Source: Lycocorax pyrrhopterus obiensis (taxonomy: Eukaryota; Chordata; Aves; Passeriformes; Paradisaeidae). From it: 64,000 bases of DNA. The notes beneath the pieces were generated by a model. The model did no database searches. It worked only from the letters and a program-made list of their open reading frames with translations, and was not told the DNA's origin. This document shows positions 52,832-64,000 of this stretch, one piece after another. The stretch lies in assembly GCA_014706295.1 (NCBI GenBank), contig JACSVZ010000016.1, positions 9,901,168-9,965,167 of the forward strand, given 5' to 3'. Position numbers and translations under genes: made by a program. Positions within the stretch are counted from its first letter, which is position 1; each line of letters begins with the position of its first letter.

Positions 52832-54211
52832 CCATCGTTAGAGCACTAAGATGTTTAGAAAGTAGGAAGATCAATTTCTCCAGTCACTCAGGCAGGTACA
52901 TCCTAGAAAGGGACAAAAGCAAAGGAGGTTTTCTCCATACATTTGTTTTCCCCTGTTGCACGATGTGACTAGAACCAAACCAACCAAAATCCTAATACGT
53001 CTAAGCTCAGGTCTGCAGTGTCAGTGCTCATTGTGTAAACAGCCACTCTTTCTGTATTCTTCTAGTGCTTTTTTTCCACCCACCAAGAATGTCTTTTAGA
53101 TCACCTCACCAAACTCGTTTAATGCATTTAGAAGATTATTTTGATGACTAAATACAGTGTTGACATTTTGTATTTTCAGTGTATTGGGTAGAAACACTAG
53201 ACACTCTCAAAACTGAAAAAAAAGGTAGAGAGCTGCTTCAAATAGTAAATATTAAAGACTGTTCACAGAATAGTAAATATTGACACTTTTGATGCATTTC
53301 ATAACTTAGTAAGAAAGCATTCTCTTGGTCAAAGAAGAAAAGCTGGGGAGGCTTTTGGTTGGTTGGTTCTGAACTTATTGAGGAAGCTTTACTTTATGCA
53401 CTTCTATTCAGTATTCATAAAAAAATAAAAATAAGTCCCCTTCCTTCCATAAACAGAGGCTCCTTTTCCCTTTTCTGTATTCTAAGAAGCGTATTGCTGA
53501 GATTTACAGTCTCTTTCAAGGAAGGACTTCTGTAACTTAGGATTAATTTACACTTTGAGCTATCAAAAAGATAGAGAAACTGGGGATGGGGAAGGAAGGA
53601 GGAAGAAAGCAGGACAAGCTCTCAAAGGGCTTATACTCAGTCTTCTTCCAAGACAACTGTGCCCCAGCAAGGAAAAGTCAGATGTATATATCCACATGAA
53701 TAGTAACTCCTGCTAGCACAGCCTTCATAGTGATGGATTCTACAGCAGCTTGACATTAGGCTATGATGAAGCTCGACAGTGTCCAGATTTAGACATAACC
53801 TAGATCCTTCCATTAATTAAGTTTTTCTGCAGGATAAAAGACATTGTAGAACATTACATTAAAAATGGGGCATTTATTTCCCTGTTGTAAGACACTGATG
53901 GTAAAAGTAAAACAAAATGCCACCACCTTTGAAAGGAATGCCCTCACTATTTTTCAGCTTTGCAGTCTCTCCAGTCTTAACATTATGCAAAAACCTCCAA
54001 ATTCTCTTTATTAACCTCTTTTATATTAAGTCCACCCAAATTAAATCTAAAAATATGGATAGTAGGCCTAGGCTCACTGTCTTCCAGTTACCAGTGGTTA
54101 CCACCCTACAAGGCACTGCTATACTGAACTATGTTAAGGAGAATTTAAAAAAAAAATTACTTGAAAATATCATAATACTCTATCCTACTCTCTAGCACAA
54201 GAATTACTCAC

Positions 54212-54271
54212 ATCCTTCACATTCAATGACTTCTAGCTGTGGGTTTTGCTCTCGCTCCTGAACACTGGTAA
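54212..54271 (-). other. Exon-like segment, 60 nt, phase 1 to phase 1
   Basis: The acceptor on the minus strand is CCCTGCCTTGTCTCACAG and the donor is GGAT|gtgagt. The intron bases of the donor are perfect, but the last exon base is T rather than G. Length is 60 nt, a multiple of three. Only the phase-1 frame is open, reading TSVQEREQNPQLEVIECEG; the other two frames contain stops. If unspliced, the frame runs two codons further to TAA. If spliced to either candidate exon near 34.6-34.9 kb, a stop is formed at the junction. I do not recognise the peptide. Pseudo-exons of this quality are frequent in vertebrate introns, so this is a lead and not a call. Confidence 0.2.
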
Positions 54272-54792
54272 CTGTGAGACAAGGCAGGGGCTGAATAACT
54301 CCCAATTCTCAGAGCATATTGGGACATAAGCAAATACCAGGGAGTGTGTCCCACTGATGAAGTAATAAAAAGAGTGTTTGGAGTCTTGTTGCATAAACAC
54401 CAGTGTAGCTGCTTGCCACTACAACGGAAAGCTAAGTCTAAATAAATCTTATCACTAGTATCTGAGCACTATCCCAAACCTCTCCTCAGAATCTGAGAGG
54501 AAAACTATGACCTGGATGAATCACATTCCCAGATGGACTTCCCAGTACTTTTTCCTGGCTAGAAAGAAGGAAACTTTTTCCAGCTTATGAAGAAGTAATA
54601 GCCATCTCGGCTTGCAGCACCGATGAATTAAACAATTAGATCCAAGAGTCTCCCTCAGAGGTGCAGCTTACTGAACATACAAAAAAAGAAAAGAGAGGCT
54701 TCATGCCTTCCATCTAACCCTGCCATGAACAAGAACATAATTTTAAGTTAATGACAAAAAGATCCCACTAAGCTTGAGAGCTCAGAAATGTA

Positions 54793-55750
54793 GCTGGGTC
54801 AGACTGATGGTTCATCTAGTCCAAAATTCATCTCCAACAAGGCAGATAAGATGCTATTTAGAGAGAACCAATAGCCCATGTCCTGTGGGCCACTCCCCTC
54901 ACACTCTCCCCGCTGACCATGAACTCTCCTAACCCTGTTTTGAACCTGCCTACGCAGCCTGTTTTCAAAACATCCTCTGGCTGCAAGTTGCATAAATTCA
55001 CTACCTGCTATGTAAACAAACACTTTCTTCTTTCATCTGTCTTAAACTGATTCCCAACCAGTTTCACCAAGTGTCCTGCAACTCTGGTACTGCAGGGTTT
55101 CTGTCAACAAGAGCTTGGCATTCACCTTTCCACCAGCTCATGATTTTGTAAACCTTGAACCTGCTGCCCCTCTCAGCCGCCCGCCTTCCAAATCAAACCT
55201 TGTAAATGATGCAAGTCCACATGAGGCAGCGATACCACCCCTTGGACTGAGGGCTGCCCTCCTCTGTACCTCCCCTAAACTAAAGGCACTAACTCTACCT
55301 TCTTTAGATGTGGGCACAAAACCTGGACCCCGTGCTCAGAATGTGGTGAGCACAGCAGTGTTTTAAATACCAACAAAAGGTATTTTCTTGTCCTCAGTAC
55401 CTTTTCCTGATGATGCAAGAGGCACACACTGCCCAGGTTTTCAGGCTTTTTTTGGCTGCTTCTGCTCCACATTGCAGACAATAATCCTGGAGAACTGTCA
55501 ACGACAACCACAAAGCCTCTTTTCCAAGTTGCAACCGTCGGTTCTGAGTTCAGCATCACACAAGCATGGTTTAGAATAATTTTTTCCTAACTGGAAAAAA
55601 ATTCTGTTTAAAAACCTCCGTTTACCTATGCTGACATTAGTCTACCGCATTCTTGCCCACTGAAGTTATGTGATGACCTTCTGGAATTCCTCTGCACTTA
55701 CACAGCATCTAGCTACCCAAAAGTAACAGTACTACCATTTTTCACCAGAA
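54793..55750 (-). mobile_element. Decayed CR1 LINE, 3' portion, inserted on the minus strand
   Basis: Read on the plus strand, the segment follows the complement of the 3' end of the CR1 subfamily widespread in turtles, crocodilians and birds. It starts with GGGTCAGACTGATGGTTCAT and CTAGTCCAAAATTCAT, the equivalent of the subfamily's end ('...tagatggaccattggtctgaccc'). It continues through ACATCCTCTGGCTGCAAGTT, CTCATGATTTTGTAAACCTTG, the CTCCTCTGTACCT block and GGCACAAAACCTGGACCCCG, to a diverged block near 55,440-55,560 and a weaker one near 55,650-55,750. These correspond to the C-terminal reverse transcriptase region and the 3' UTR. Many indels and stops mean it cannot move and codes for nothing. 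The 5' part is missing, as usual for CR1, which truncates on insertion. The divergence suggests great age. The 5' (right) limit is approximate. Confidence 0.82.
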
Positions 55751-58700
55751 CTGGAATTATTCTGGGGGTGGTGCACAGTAACAAATCGAGCTGTTGGTTT
55801 GAGTGATGTCTAGAAGCCACAGGGAAGGCAAGTGAGATCAATCAAGACCACCAGAGCTAGTTTTATCATTGTGGGAAAATTACCAGATCCAGGAGATTTA
55901 TTAAACAGGACAGAAATTGGGTGCAAAAGAAGAAAACTGAAAAAAAAACCCCAAACCCAGGCATCACACCTCCACGGCTGAGGATGGCAAACAAAGCCTG
56001 AAATGGATTGTCCATTGAATTGTAAACTCCATGGATTGAGCTACTTGAACAGTCCTATGGAGGAAATTACATCTTGTAACACCAACTCTGGTGATACTCT
56101 AGCATGACAGACAGACATCAGGCTTCCTAATGTCATTTTGTATCTGTCAGCTATCAGTCCTCACTTTTACCTTACAATGAAAAATGACTGTCACTTTATT
56201 AAGAGTTAATGTAAAATCCAAGTAACATTGGAGAAAAAAAAATCATCTAATTAAAAATCATACTGAAGACTGAAGCAAGATTCTTCTGCTAAAGAATTCT
56301 GTATTTGGGCAAGCTGAATCACCACAATGCCAACAGAAATTGTACAAAAACTTACCTAAATTAGAGGGCTACAACAGCTTATCCCAAGAAAATTAACCAG
56401 CAAGTGTAAACAAAAGCCTTAAGAACTTTTCTGATTAATGCAACATCTTTAGAAAATAAGTATTTTGGCTCAGCTGCATCCTGAGCACTGTTAAACCACC
56501 ATAGAAATCATCGTTTATCCTGTGTGGAATTGCCAAGGGCTGTCCCCTAAAATGTACTACAGAAACTTCATGTAGTAAAAGTAGCAGATCTAAAGTTTAA
56601 AAAAAATACTGGTAATTTCCATTTCTGGATATGATTGCAGTTTGCTCTGTGAAAGAAAAAAACCAAACCCACAATACTTTTATCCAAATTCAAAAGTTAA
56701 TTTAAATTAACTATCAAAGCTCCATTCCCCTTTTTGTCAGTCAAAGGAGTCAGAGAATTCTGTTCTCTTGAGCATCAAATAATTTCAGACAAAAAAGATA
56801 TCCAATTTTAAATATTAGTTTTATCAGATTCTGTTGTCTAGACAGTAACTTTACAAGAGAAAGATAATTTTTTTAGCTATACCTAGTAGACCTGGGACTC
56901 TGTTTCAGGTTTGTGGGCACAGACTGCTTCCTAACAAGTATAAATATCACATTCATTTTGCATTTTTCATCTGCAAAGATGCTTGCTTATACATTGCAAA
57001 TAACAATTAGGATATCATACTTACTGAAAAAATGCCATAGCTCACTGCCCCCCCCAAAAAAGAACCCCACTAACTTCCAGACTCCAGAGTGCAAATTAAT
57101 TCAACAGGTTTGAAATCTACTTGCTCTGTCTTCCCCTAAAGTGTGTGTTGGGTTTTCTGAATGTTTGCTCAGCGTACCTGTTTTGAGAAACCCCTACTCT
57201 CCAAGAATCAGTTCTGTTCGGGATCTGGTGATGGATAGGTACTGACTTTCTTTTCCTGAAATTCTGATTGCTAAGATACTTGGTAGCAGCCCAGAGCAAG
57301 TACATTCTGGTACAAATGAAGTGTTATTTTCTGCAACTGAAAGCACTGAAAGCCTAGTCTGCCATTTGTCCTCTACAGCAGCTTCCAGCACCGTAACTCT
57401 ATTTTTCCCAGTATGAAAATATTAAAACCAGAAAACCTGTAGAAGAAGAAGATCTACTTCTGGTTCTCAAATAAAAAAAAATATGTACACTTCTGTGCAC
57501 TGTCTCATAAGAAGAAGTTTTTTTGTTTTGTTTTCTTCCAAGTCTGCCCTGTCAGTAGTAACAAAACACACCCAGTAATGGACATGGCAAAGTCACCCTA
57601 AATACAGAGAGGCTTTTGCCCTGGGTTCACAGTGACCACAGAAGCCCTTCCTGCACTACAAGACTGCCCAGTGCAGAGCTGTGAGCACACAGGCAGCCAT
57701 GCAAAGCTCTTCCCATCCCAGGCGTGTGCTTCTCTGTCAAATAAACCACTGCCATATTCTCCACCCATCCGTCACCAAATAGCTGGATGATAAAAAACAC
57801 TTCTAGAGAGAGAAACAAAATCAAAAAGTGTTCCACTCTTAAATGCAAGGAAAAGTGTCAAGTGACTTTGCTATCAGGAACCTCTTTCCAATGCTTTCTG
57901 GTCTGAGAGCTAAAGTGGGAGTTACATTTCAGCTTCTCTTCTCTTTCTCCACCATCGTTAGTGACCAGATTATTTTTCTGAAGGGAGCAGGGCTGCCTTT
58001 CCGTTTCACAAGCAGATGAAAAAGGCAAACCAGCCTGTGGAGTTGGAGACTCAGAAGAGGAGCAAATTAAAGGCTATCAAACACAGAAAGCATCAGTAAG
58101 TTTGGGGAAGAAGAAAAAAACAGAAAGGATTTATGCACTAAGGAAGTTTGCAAAGTAGATTTTAATGCTGTTGCAGTGAATACTTGAGGAAGAATAGCTG
58201 GAAGCATTAAGCTGCATGGTGCTATGCATTGCAGCCTCTCCATCTTGACCAGAGAAGCAGCAGCTCAACATTCCTCAGGTATCAGGAAAGAGCAATTCAT
58301 CTGCATCACTGTTTCTTCACATAATGGGGTTTTATTTTACAATTCTAAACAGGCACCTGCCTCAACTTTTAAATTTAAAAAAAATTTTAACACTCTTAAA
58401 GGATCCAATTCTCTTGGGAAAACCCTCAAACATTCCTACCTATATAAATTTATATCTTCTCTTTTCCACACCATTTAAGTAAGCTTTGCACTCAGAATAA
58501 GTATTTTCCATTTTTAAACAAAAGGTGCAAATAGTTTACTAAGATGATCTGTTCCCCAATGCTGTTCCTTTCATCTTACGAATTCTTTCCCACCTTGTCC
58601 AACTCTAGATGTCTGGTGCACTTCGATCACACCAGGCACCAGAAAAACCTTAGATGCAGTTTCTTAAACCAAAGAAAACAGTAAAATTTCAGCGATAACC

Positions 58701-60292
58701 TCACATTATGTCTGCTGCCTTTCCCCATGAAAAGAATATGTCTTAAGAGACTATCTCTTACTTTGAAACCTTAACATAGCTTTGATTTAAATTCTTCAAG
58801 TTTTATTTTCAGCTTTTGTATGGCGAATCTATTTTCAAAACACTTTGAAACCTGTATATACAACTTGTTAGTGAGTTGCCAGTATACACACACTGGCTGT
58901 ACTAGCACAGGGTAACTCAGGTATTTGGCTCTTTACCCTGCACATCCTGAGTTTAACTCAGTAAAGCAAAGAAAGACTACTACTATCACATTTACCTTGG
59001 CATCCATATCCAGTCCTCCCCTAAATAGCAATCTGTCCCACGTAAGTCAGAGGCAATAAATAATGTAATTTATAATCTGTTTAAAACAGGGCAAGGCTAT
59101 GTGTCAAACATTACAGGTCATCTCTCTCCTCTCTCCAATTCCCTCTCTATTCATTAGATCTATTTTGGTTTCTCTAATCTGCATTTGCCTTTAAAAAATG
59201 AATTTTTTTAACTCCCTCTAAACCACAGAAAACTTAACAGGAGAAAACTGAGGTGCTGACAAGTGAAATTAAGATATTGCCTTAAAGCTGCACTTATAAC
59301 TTTGATACTTCTTGCTTTGTATCTCTAACCTCAGTGGGAAAGAAATATTCACAGTCATTTTAAAGGCTTTAAAAGGTTGTCCCAGTAGCATTTGAGCTGA
59401 ACACCATCCTCCCTCCCATCTTCAGAGGTCACTTTTCAGCAGTCAGACTAGTTTCAAATCACAGACCAAACATCAGAATGGAAGATTTATTTACCCTCAG
59501 CTAGTAGTGTTTATGTGTTTTCACTTGTATGTGTGCTCTATTCCCTTTGACCAGTTATTATTGAGGTTCCTTGGATTGGGACTTTCATCTAGTAAGATAC
59601 CAAGTTATTAAGGAAGATCAAGCACATGATGCTGACAGGTTAGTGCATCTACAATGATTATCTGTTATCCTACATCTTCTTTGAATTGGTCATGCTTGAC
59701 TACAAGGTAATGGACACAGTAGAGAAGGGTAAACTTAAAACCATTTCATTCAAGAATTTTCAGCAAGACCAAACTCCACCACTACGTCAACCCTTTAGGT
59801 GTATCTATCTCTCAGGTAAATGATAACGGTTTTATGGGTAGATCAATTCCTTTCTGAAATTCTATGCTAATTCTACTCTCTGAACTTCTTCCCCAAGGCA
59901 AAGATATGCAGCAAACTTCCACTGGAAAACTACCCTGTCTCTTCTGCATGGCAGAGCACAGCTGTGGAATAAAAGGGTGTGCTCTCTTTGAAGTCTCACT
60001 ATTAGCACTTGTATCTGGTAAATATAGCTCTCCCTCCTGCACAGCTCAAGTGATCATGCTGTCTGTTTTGATGCCTTTTGCTTGTCTGTACCAGTTGTCT
60101 GGCTGGTGCTCTCTCTCATGTGCCCCAAAGGAGGAACCTCCCAAGCTATCTGGTTTCATCATCCCTGAAATCACAGAAGTTTTAAATTTAGATGACTGTG
60201 GTCATAAAATAAAGAATTAGAAGCTGTTTCTCTCCTCCCCAAAGTGCTCCAGTTCCAAGCTGTTTCACAGGGAGTGACCCTGGCGGCCTCAC

Positions 60293-60362
60293 CTCTGCTG
60301 CACTGAGCAGCAGCTGCACGTGCAGCTCGCTCCAGGTACACAGAGCCTTCCACACAAGCTGC
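60293..60362 (-). other. Exon-like segment, 70 nt, open in all three frames
   Basis: The minus-strand acceptor is a long pyrimidine tract ending TTCCCTGCCTGTGGTTGTTAG, and the donor is GAG|gtgagg. Both are strong. The segment is GC-rich against its surroundings. All three frames are open, reading for example VYLERAARAAAAQCSR or WKALCTWSELHVQLLLSAAE, and neither is a family I recognise. It may be an exon of the minus-strand transcript or a chance combination in a GC-rich patch. Confidence 0.18.
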
Positions 60363-60830
60363 CTAACAACCACAGGCAGGGAAGGAGACAGATCACCTGT
60401 CATTTGTTTTGTAACAAAGTAGCACTTGATGTTAAAAAAAGGGTCCAATTCTTATTAAATAATACAAGATGTGCCTTTTAAGATCGCCATTATTCCTAGA
60501 AACCAATTAGCAAGTAAAACCAGCAAGACAGATTACAGGGCAATGAAAGCAATCACACACACGACTCAATGTTAACAACAGAGGAAAGGAAGCTGGTGTA
60601 CACATCAAATTCCTGGTTACAACCTTCATGAAGCAGGCTTGAAAATCATCCCACTGCACTTCTGGACAAGCTTTGGCAGAAACAGCTACCAGGACGGAGG
60701 AAGGGGAGAAAGCTTAACAACTCAAGTTTGTGAACAAGGTGAGGATTATTGATTTGGGGTTTATGAAGACTTTGAATCTCAGCATGTTACACATTCAGCC
60801 AGGGCCCAGCCAGTGCTGTACAGAACTGGA

Positions 60831-60870
60831 GTGATAAGGAGTGATAAGGAGTGATAACCAGTGATAATGA
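60831..60870 (+). repeat. Tandem array of a 10-bp unit carrying GATA-type motifs
   Basis: The unit GTGATAAGGA is present twice perfectly (60,831-60,850), followed by GTGATAACCA and GTGATAATGA. Each copy contains TGATAA, which fits the GATA-factor consensus WGATAR. The four motifs are spaced exactly 10 bp apart, close to one helical turn. It may be a small minisatellite with no function, or a cluster of sites on one face of the helix. Confidence 0.85.
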
Positions 60871-63800
60871 TTATTGGCATTGTTTGCACTGTGACAGCAC
60901 ACGGGAGCCCAAGTCCCAGCTCAAGGCCTCACTTTCCCGGCTACTGCACAAACACAGGAAAATGACGGTCCCTGCCCCAGCAGACCTACAGTGAAAGAAA
61001 AAAGAAACCTGTAGATAAATCAGGGCACAGGGAAGTAACATCAGAGTGTTTCTCAACGTGTTGTGAGACTCATGTACAACTCACCAAAGGCCACAGACGG
61101 GCCACTTCTCATTAATAAATGACCATATGGCTGCAATTGCACAACTATTCAACATCCTTCCTACGCCCACATCTGAGAACTTCCATCCAAAGGGTGAGAC
61201 TTCTTACCTTTAGCAGACTAGTGCACAACATACAACATTAAAAGAGAGAGTGTTTGGAGTTGTGCTTGGGTGTTTTCGTTCCTGCTGTTCATCTCAAGCT
61301 TTAGGAATACATCCTCACTATTATGATGCACTGGATTATCATTTGGATGGTCAGAAGACGAGCAGCAGGTTATAGTGGTGTGGCTTCTGTCAATTCCTTC
61401 ATGGCCAGAGGCCTCAGATTACAAGTTTATTGCTTCCAAACCCAGCCCACGGAGCCCACAGCAAAGGTCACCCATCAGGTATTCCACACATGAATTTTTA
61501 GGTTTCTTCTTTTTAAGTAAAAATTTCATGAACTAATTTCGGTCTTTGGGTTCTGCTTTTAATTTGGCATTTCATGAAAAGATCCAGAAAGTTTTTCTTT
61601 GAAGTTCATTATTTTTCCCCCTCCTCTTTCTAATCCTAAAATATGAGGGGAAAAAAATCTTTATTTCTCCTTCTTTGGAAGAATGTCTTAAGCTTTAATC
61701 ATTTAATCATTGTTGCAAAAAAATTAAGCCCACATCTGTTCCTAATTCTCAAATAAACAGTAAGATGGCAAAGATTTCAAATCAAAATACTTGCTTGAAG
61801 ATCTGAGGAACAAAACCTAGAATCTACCTTGTGGCACAAAGTGCATCCCCTTCTAGCACCCAACAGCTCAGAAAATTACTGATCTATGCCCTGCGCATCC
61901 AAGTCATATGCTGGGTAAGGTAAACAACCAGTTCACCTGCTGTTGGTACTCTGACAGGCTTACAGAAGAAGCCTCAATCACTGTGGTTTTTCTCCTGCCT
62001 AACTGCTACAGAGAGTTCACAGTGACACTTTTCCCAAGGAGCAAGAGCTTGTATGGTTCCATAAGCACAGAGAGAGCAGACAGAAAGCCCTTCAGGAAAG
62101 CTATTCAAGAGTAAACAAACCAAAACAACAACAAACCCCTCACCTCACTACATAATTCAGCACAATCACTCCCATTTCTATTAAGAACTGGAAATCTTCT
62201 TTTAAAAAACCCAGAAAACTCTCCATAGCTGAAGGACAGCAAAATTATTGTAGTAATTAACACTCCTAAATAGAAATTCAGGTTTCTAACCAGAGGTGTT
62301 CAGTGCCAGTTTGGTGTCTCTGACTTAGCAGGTATGAGACAAGACCATGTAAGGAGATGCAGCCTTCTGGAGCAGGGGCTGAAAGCTAAACAAGAAGTGC
62401 AGTAGCTTCTAAAAAACGCACTAGACTAACCATAAAGGATGAGATTTGGCTGCTTAACATGAAATGGGTTTATACAAAAACAAAACAAAAGAACCTTTGT
62501 GCAAAAGGCTCACTTCCAGCCATCAGAAAGTTTTTATGATCCTAATGCAGGAAAAAAATAAGCCCCTTCTGCTTCACACCATCATTATTGCCCTGGCCCA
62601 ATGAAATAAGTGCTCTGCAAAATGAATGAAAATGTTGCAAGGAGATGATGATCACTGTTTCATGTCTACTTGAAGGCCATACAAGCCTGTCTTGCCGTTG
62701 CCCTAAGTGTTCCCACCAACTTTACACTGCCCCACCACACACAGCATCCCCCCTTTGCCCAGGCACCAGGGTCTGTAGCAATACGATGAAATGAATTGGA
62801 ATTCTGATTTCTGCCCTCCCTAAGCCAGGTTACTTCTAGCCTGGATTAGGTCCCTGAGATAGCTGCCGGGCTCAGCTACAGGAACGCGTATACTCAGGCA
62901 AAGGAGGGGTCAGCTTAGGAGCCGGAGTAAGAATCCTTCTTCAAAATGACAGTCTAAAAAGTAGCACTGAAAGGAGGGTGTCCAAGCATGCCCAAAGCTT
63001 CCCTTGTGGAAGTACTCATGTACAAGTCCCATTCATGCTCTGAACTGACAGAGCACAAACTCTCCCTTGTCCAGAGGCTGTTCAGAGACACGGCTGTAAC
63101 CACACCTGCCCCAGTAACCCCTTCTTCTTCCCGGGAAGAGGAGGCCCGAATCAGACAGCAACTTCTGCCCAGCAACCTGATTGAACACAGGAATACACTG
63201 TCATACACTGCAACCAAAGCCATGAGGGGCTCACGGCAAGGGGGGAAATCTGCTTTAGTCAAATGGAACTTGAGCTGATGACTGAACCTTGAATAGCCGT
63301 GCATACCTGTGGTCCACATGAGCAAACAAAGTCACTGAACTTACCCTGGTTAAAATTATACCCAGTTGTAAAAAAAACCCCAAACAACCCTGATCTGGTA
63401 TGAAATGTCTCTGTGTCTTCCCCAAAGGTCTAAATGAATCTTTCACTCTATGCCATCCCTTTCATTTGCCCAGATGAGCCACTACTATGCATGGTATTGA
63501 AACACTTGTATTAAAATGCTAACTTTCTTAATTCACACTTTTTGTTTCTCTGTGCAAGTTTGTATGTAGGCCAGCCTTTAATATTTTTTTAATGCTTAAT
63601 CAAAGCCTTGTGTGTGAGGACACTGCCACACAATAACTTGGTACTATTCAGCCAAATCAGAACATCCTATGTTCAGCAAACAGAAGTATATGAAACAGAT
63701 TTTACAAATCTATGACATACACGTCAGAAATATTTCACAAGTGATTTTCATTTCAAATTTTTGATTATCCTTTTTCTCTGGAAAACAATGCTCTTGACCA

Positions 63801-64000
63801 GACTGGCTTCAACAGCCCAAAGCGCACAACTCACTCTAATGCACACATACACTTCATCAGGAAAGACAGAACTAGAGCAACTAAGAGTTCAACAGCATTC
63901 ACTATCAGCTTTTACATACTGATAAAGAACCCTTGGAAAAGAGCATTTCCGCTCATATAGCAGCTCTACAGCACTGCAAACCCAATCTACACCCTCTCTA

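Larger units (their letters stand above)
39561..54211. other. Putative intronic sequence, long and repeat-poor
   Basis: Almost 15 kb with no recognisable interspersed repeat, only simple tracts and isolated exon-like signals (46,488 plus; several rejected ones on the minus strand). Patches at 49,680-49,880 and 50,860-51,040 are GC-richer without CpG enrichment. Confidence 0.45.
55751..64000. other. Putative intronic or upstream sequence
   Basis: AT-rich sequence with the 60.29 kb exon-like segment and the 60.83 kb GATA-motif array. A frame of 123 codons at 63,325-62,954 minus and its plus-strand shadow show no domain or matching splice sites. No first exon, promoter or CpG island is visible before the window ends. 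Confidence 0.45.

Noticed and set aside
56356..56440. Minus-strand donor TTTAG|gtaagt with upstream sequence
   Set aside because: Every frame upstream of the donor has a stop within the only possible exon limits.
58993..59030. Minus-strand segment reading LLFRGGLDMDAK before AAG|gtaaat
   Set aside because: The peptide looks protein-like, but the frame meets a stop just upstream and the only AG acceptor (GTGGGACAG) has a poor pyrimidine tract.
62954..63325. A 123-codon minus-strand frame and its plus-strand shadow
   Set aside because: Both strands are open over the same stretch, there is no domain, and no splice sites fit either frame.
1..64000. tRNA, rRNA, snRNA genes, CRISPR arrays, prokaryotic operons, endogenous retroviruses
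   Set aside because: I looked for B-box-like words, snRNA starts, regularly spaced repeats, Shine-Dalgarno-led gene rows and LTR pairs on both strands and found nothing convincing by eye. A covariance-model and repeat-library search would be decisive.

Overview
The window looks like vertebrate, most likely avian, genomic DNA, and it is almost entirely non-coding. Four things point that way. No open frame has the length, codon bias or motifs of a real intact gene. Splice-type signals and a polyadenylation site are present. The only interspersed repeat I can name is a decayed CR1 LINE of the sauropsid type. Interspersed repeats are sparse and there are no mammalian SINEs. A crocodilian or turtle cannot be excluded, but those genomes are usually much richer in CR1. 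I see no rRNA, tRNA, CRISPR array, operon or other prokaryotic structure.

Layout. Bases 1 to about 33,500 look intergenic: AT-rich sequence with small GC-rich, CpG-poor patches and several blocks that look like conserved non-coding elements (about 7.4, 12.7-13.6, 14.9-15.2, 23.0-23.3 and 30.6-30.8 kb). Bases 33,520-34,580 look like the last exon of a gene on the minus strand. The evidence is a strong splice acceptor, at most 12 codons, about 1 kb of 3' UTR, an AATAAA signal and a GT/T-rich downstream element. I could not identify this gene. Bases 34,581-64,000 would then be its intron(s) and upstream part. They hold an enhancer-like block at 38.8-39.6 kb, the CR1 fossil at 54.8-55.75 kb, a 10-bp tandem array of GATA-type motifs at 60.83 kb and a few exon-like segments that I rate as weak.

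If the reading is right, the window covers the 3' end and a long intron of one minus-strand gene, next to a gene-poor region with regulatory elements. That arrangement is common around developmental genes. The link between these blocks and any particular gene is inference. No previously undescribed system is evident. The best leads are the unidentified terminal exon, the enhancer-like blocks and the phased GATA array.
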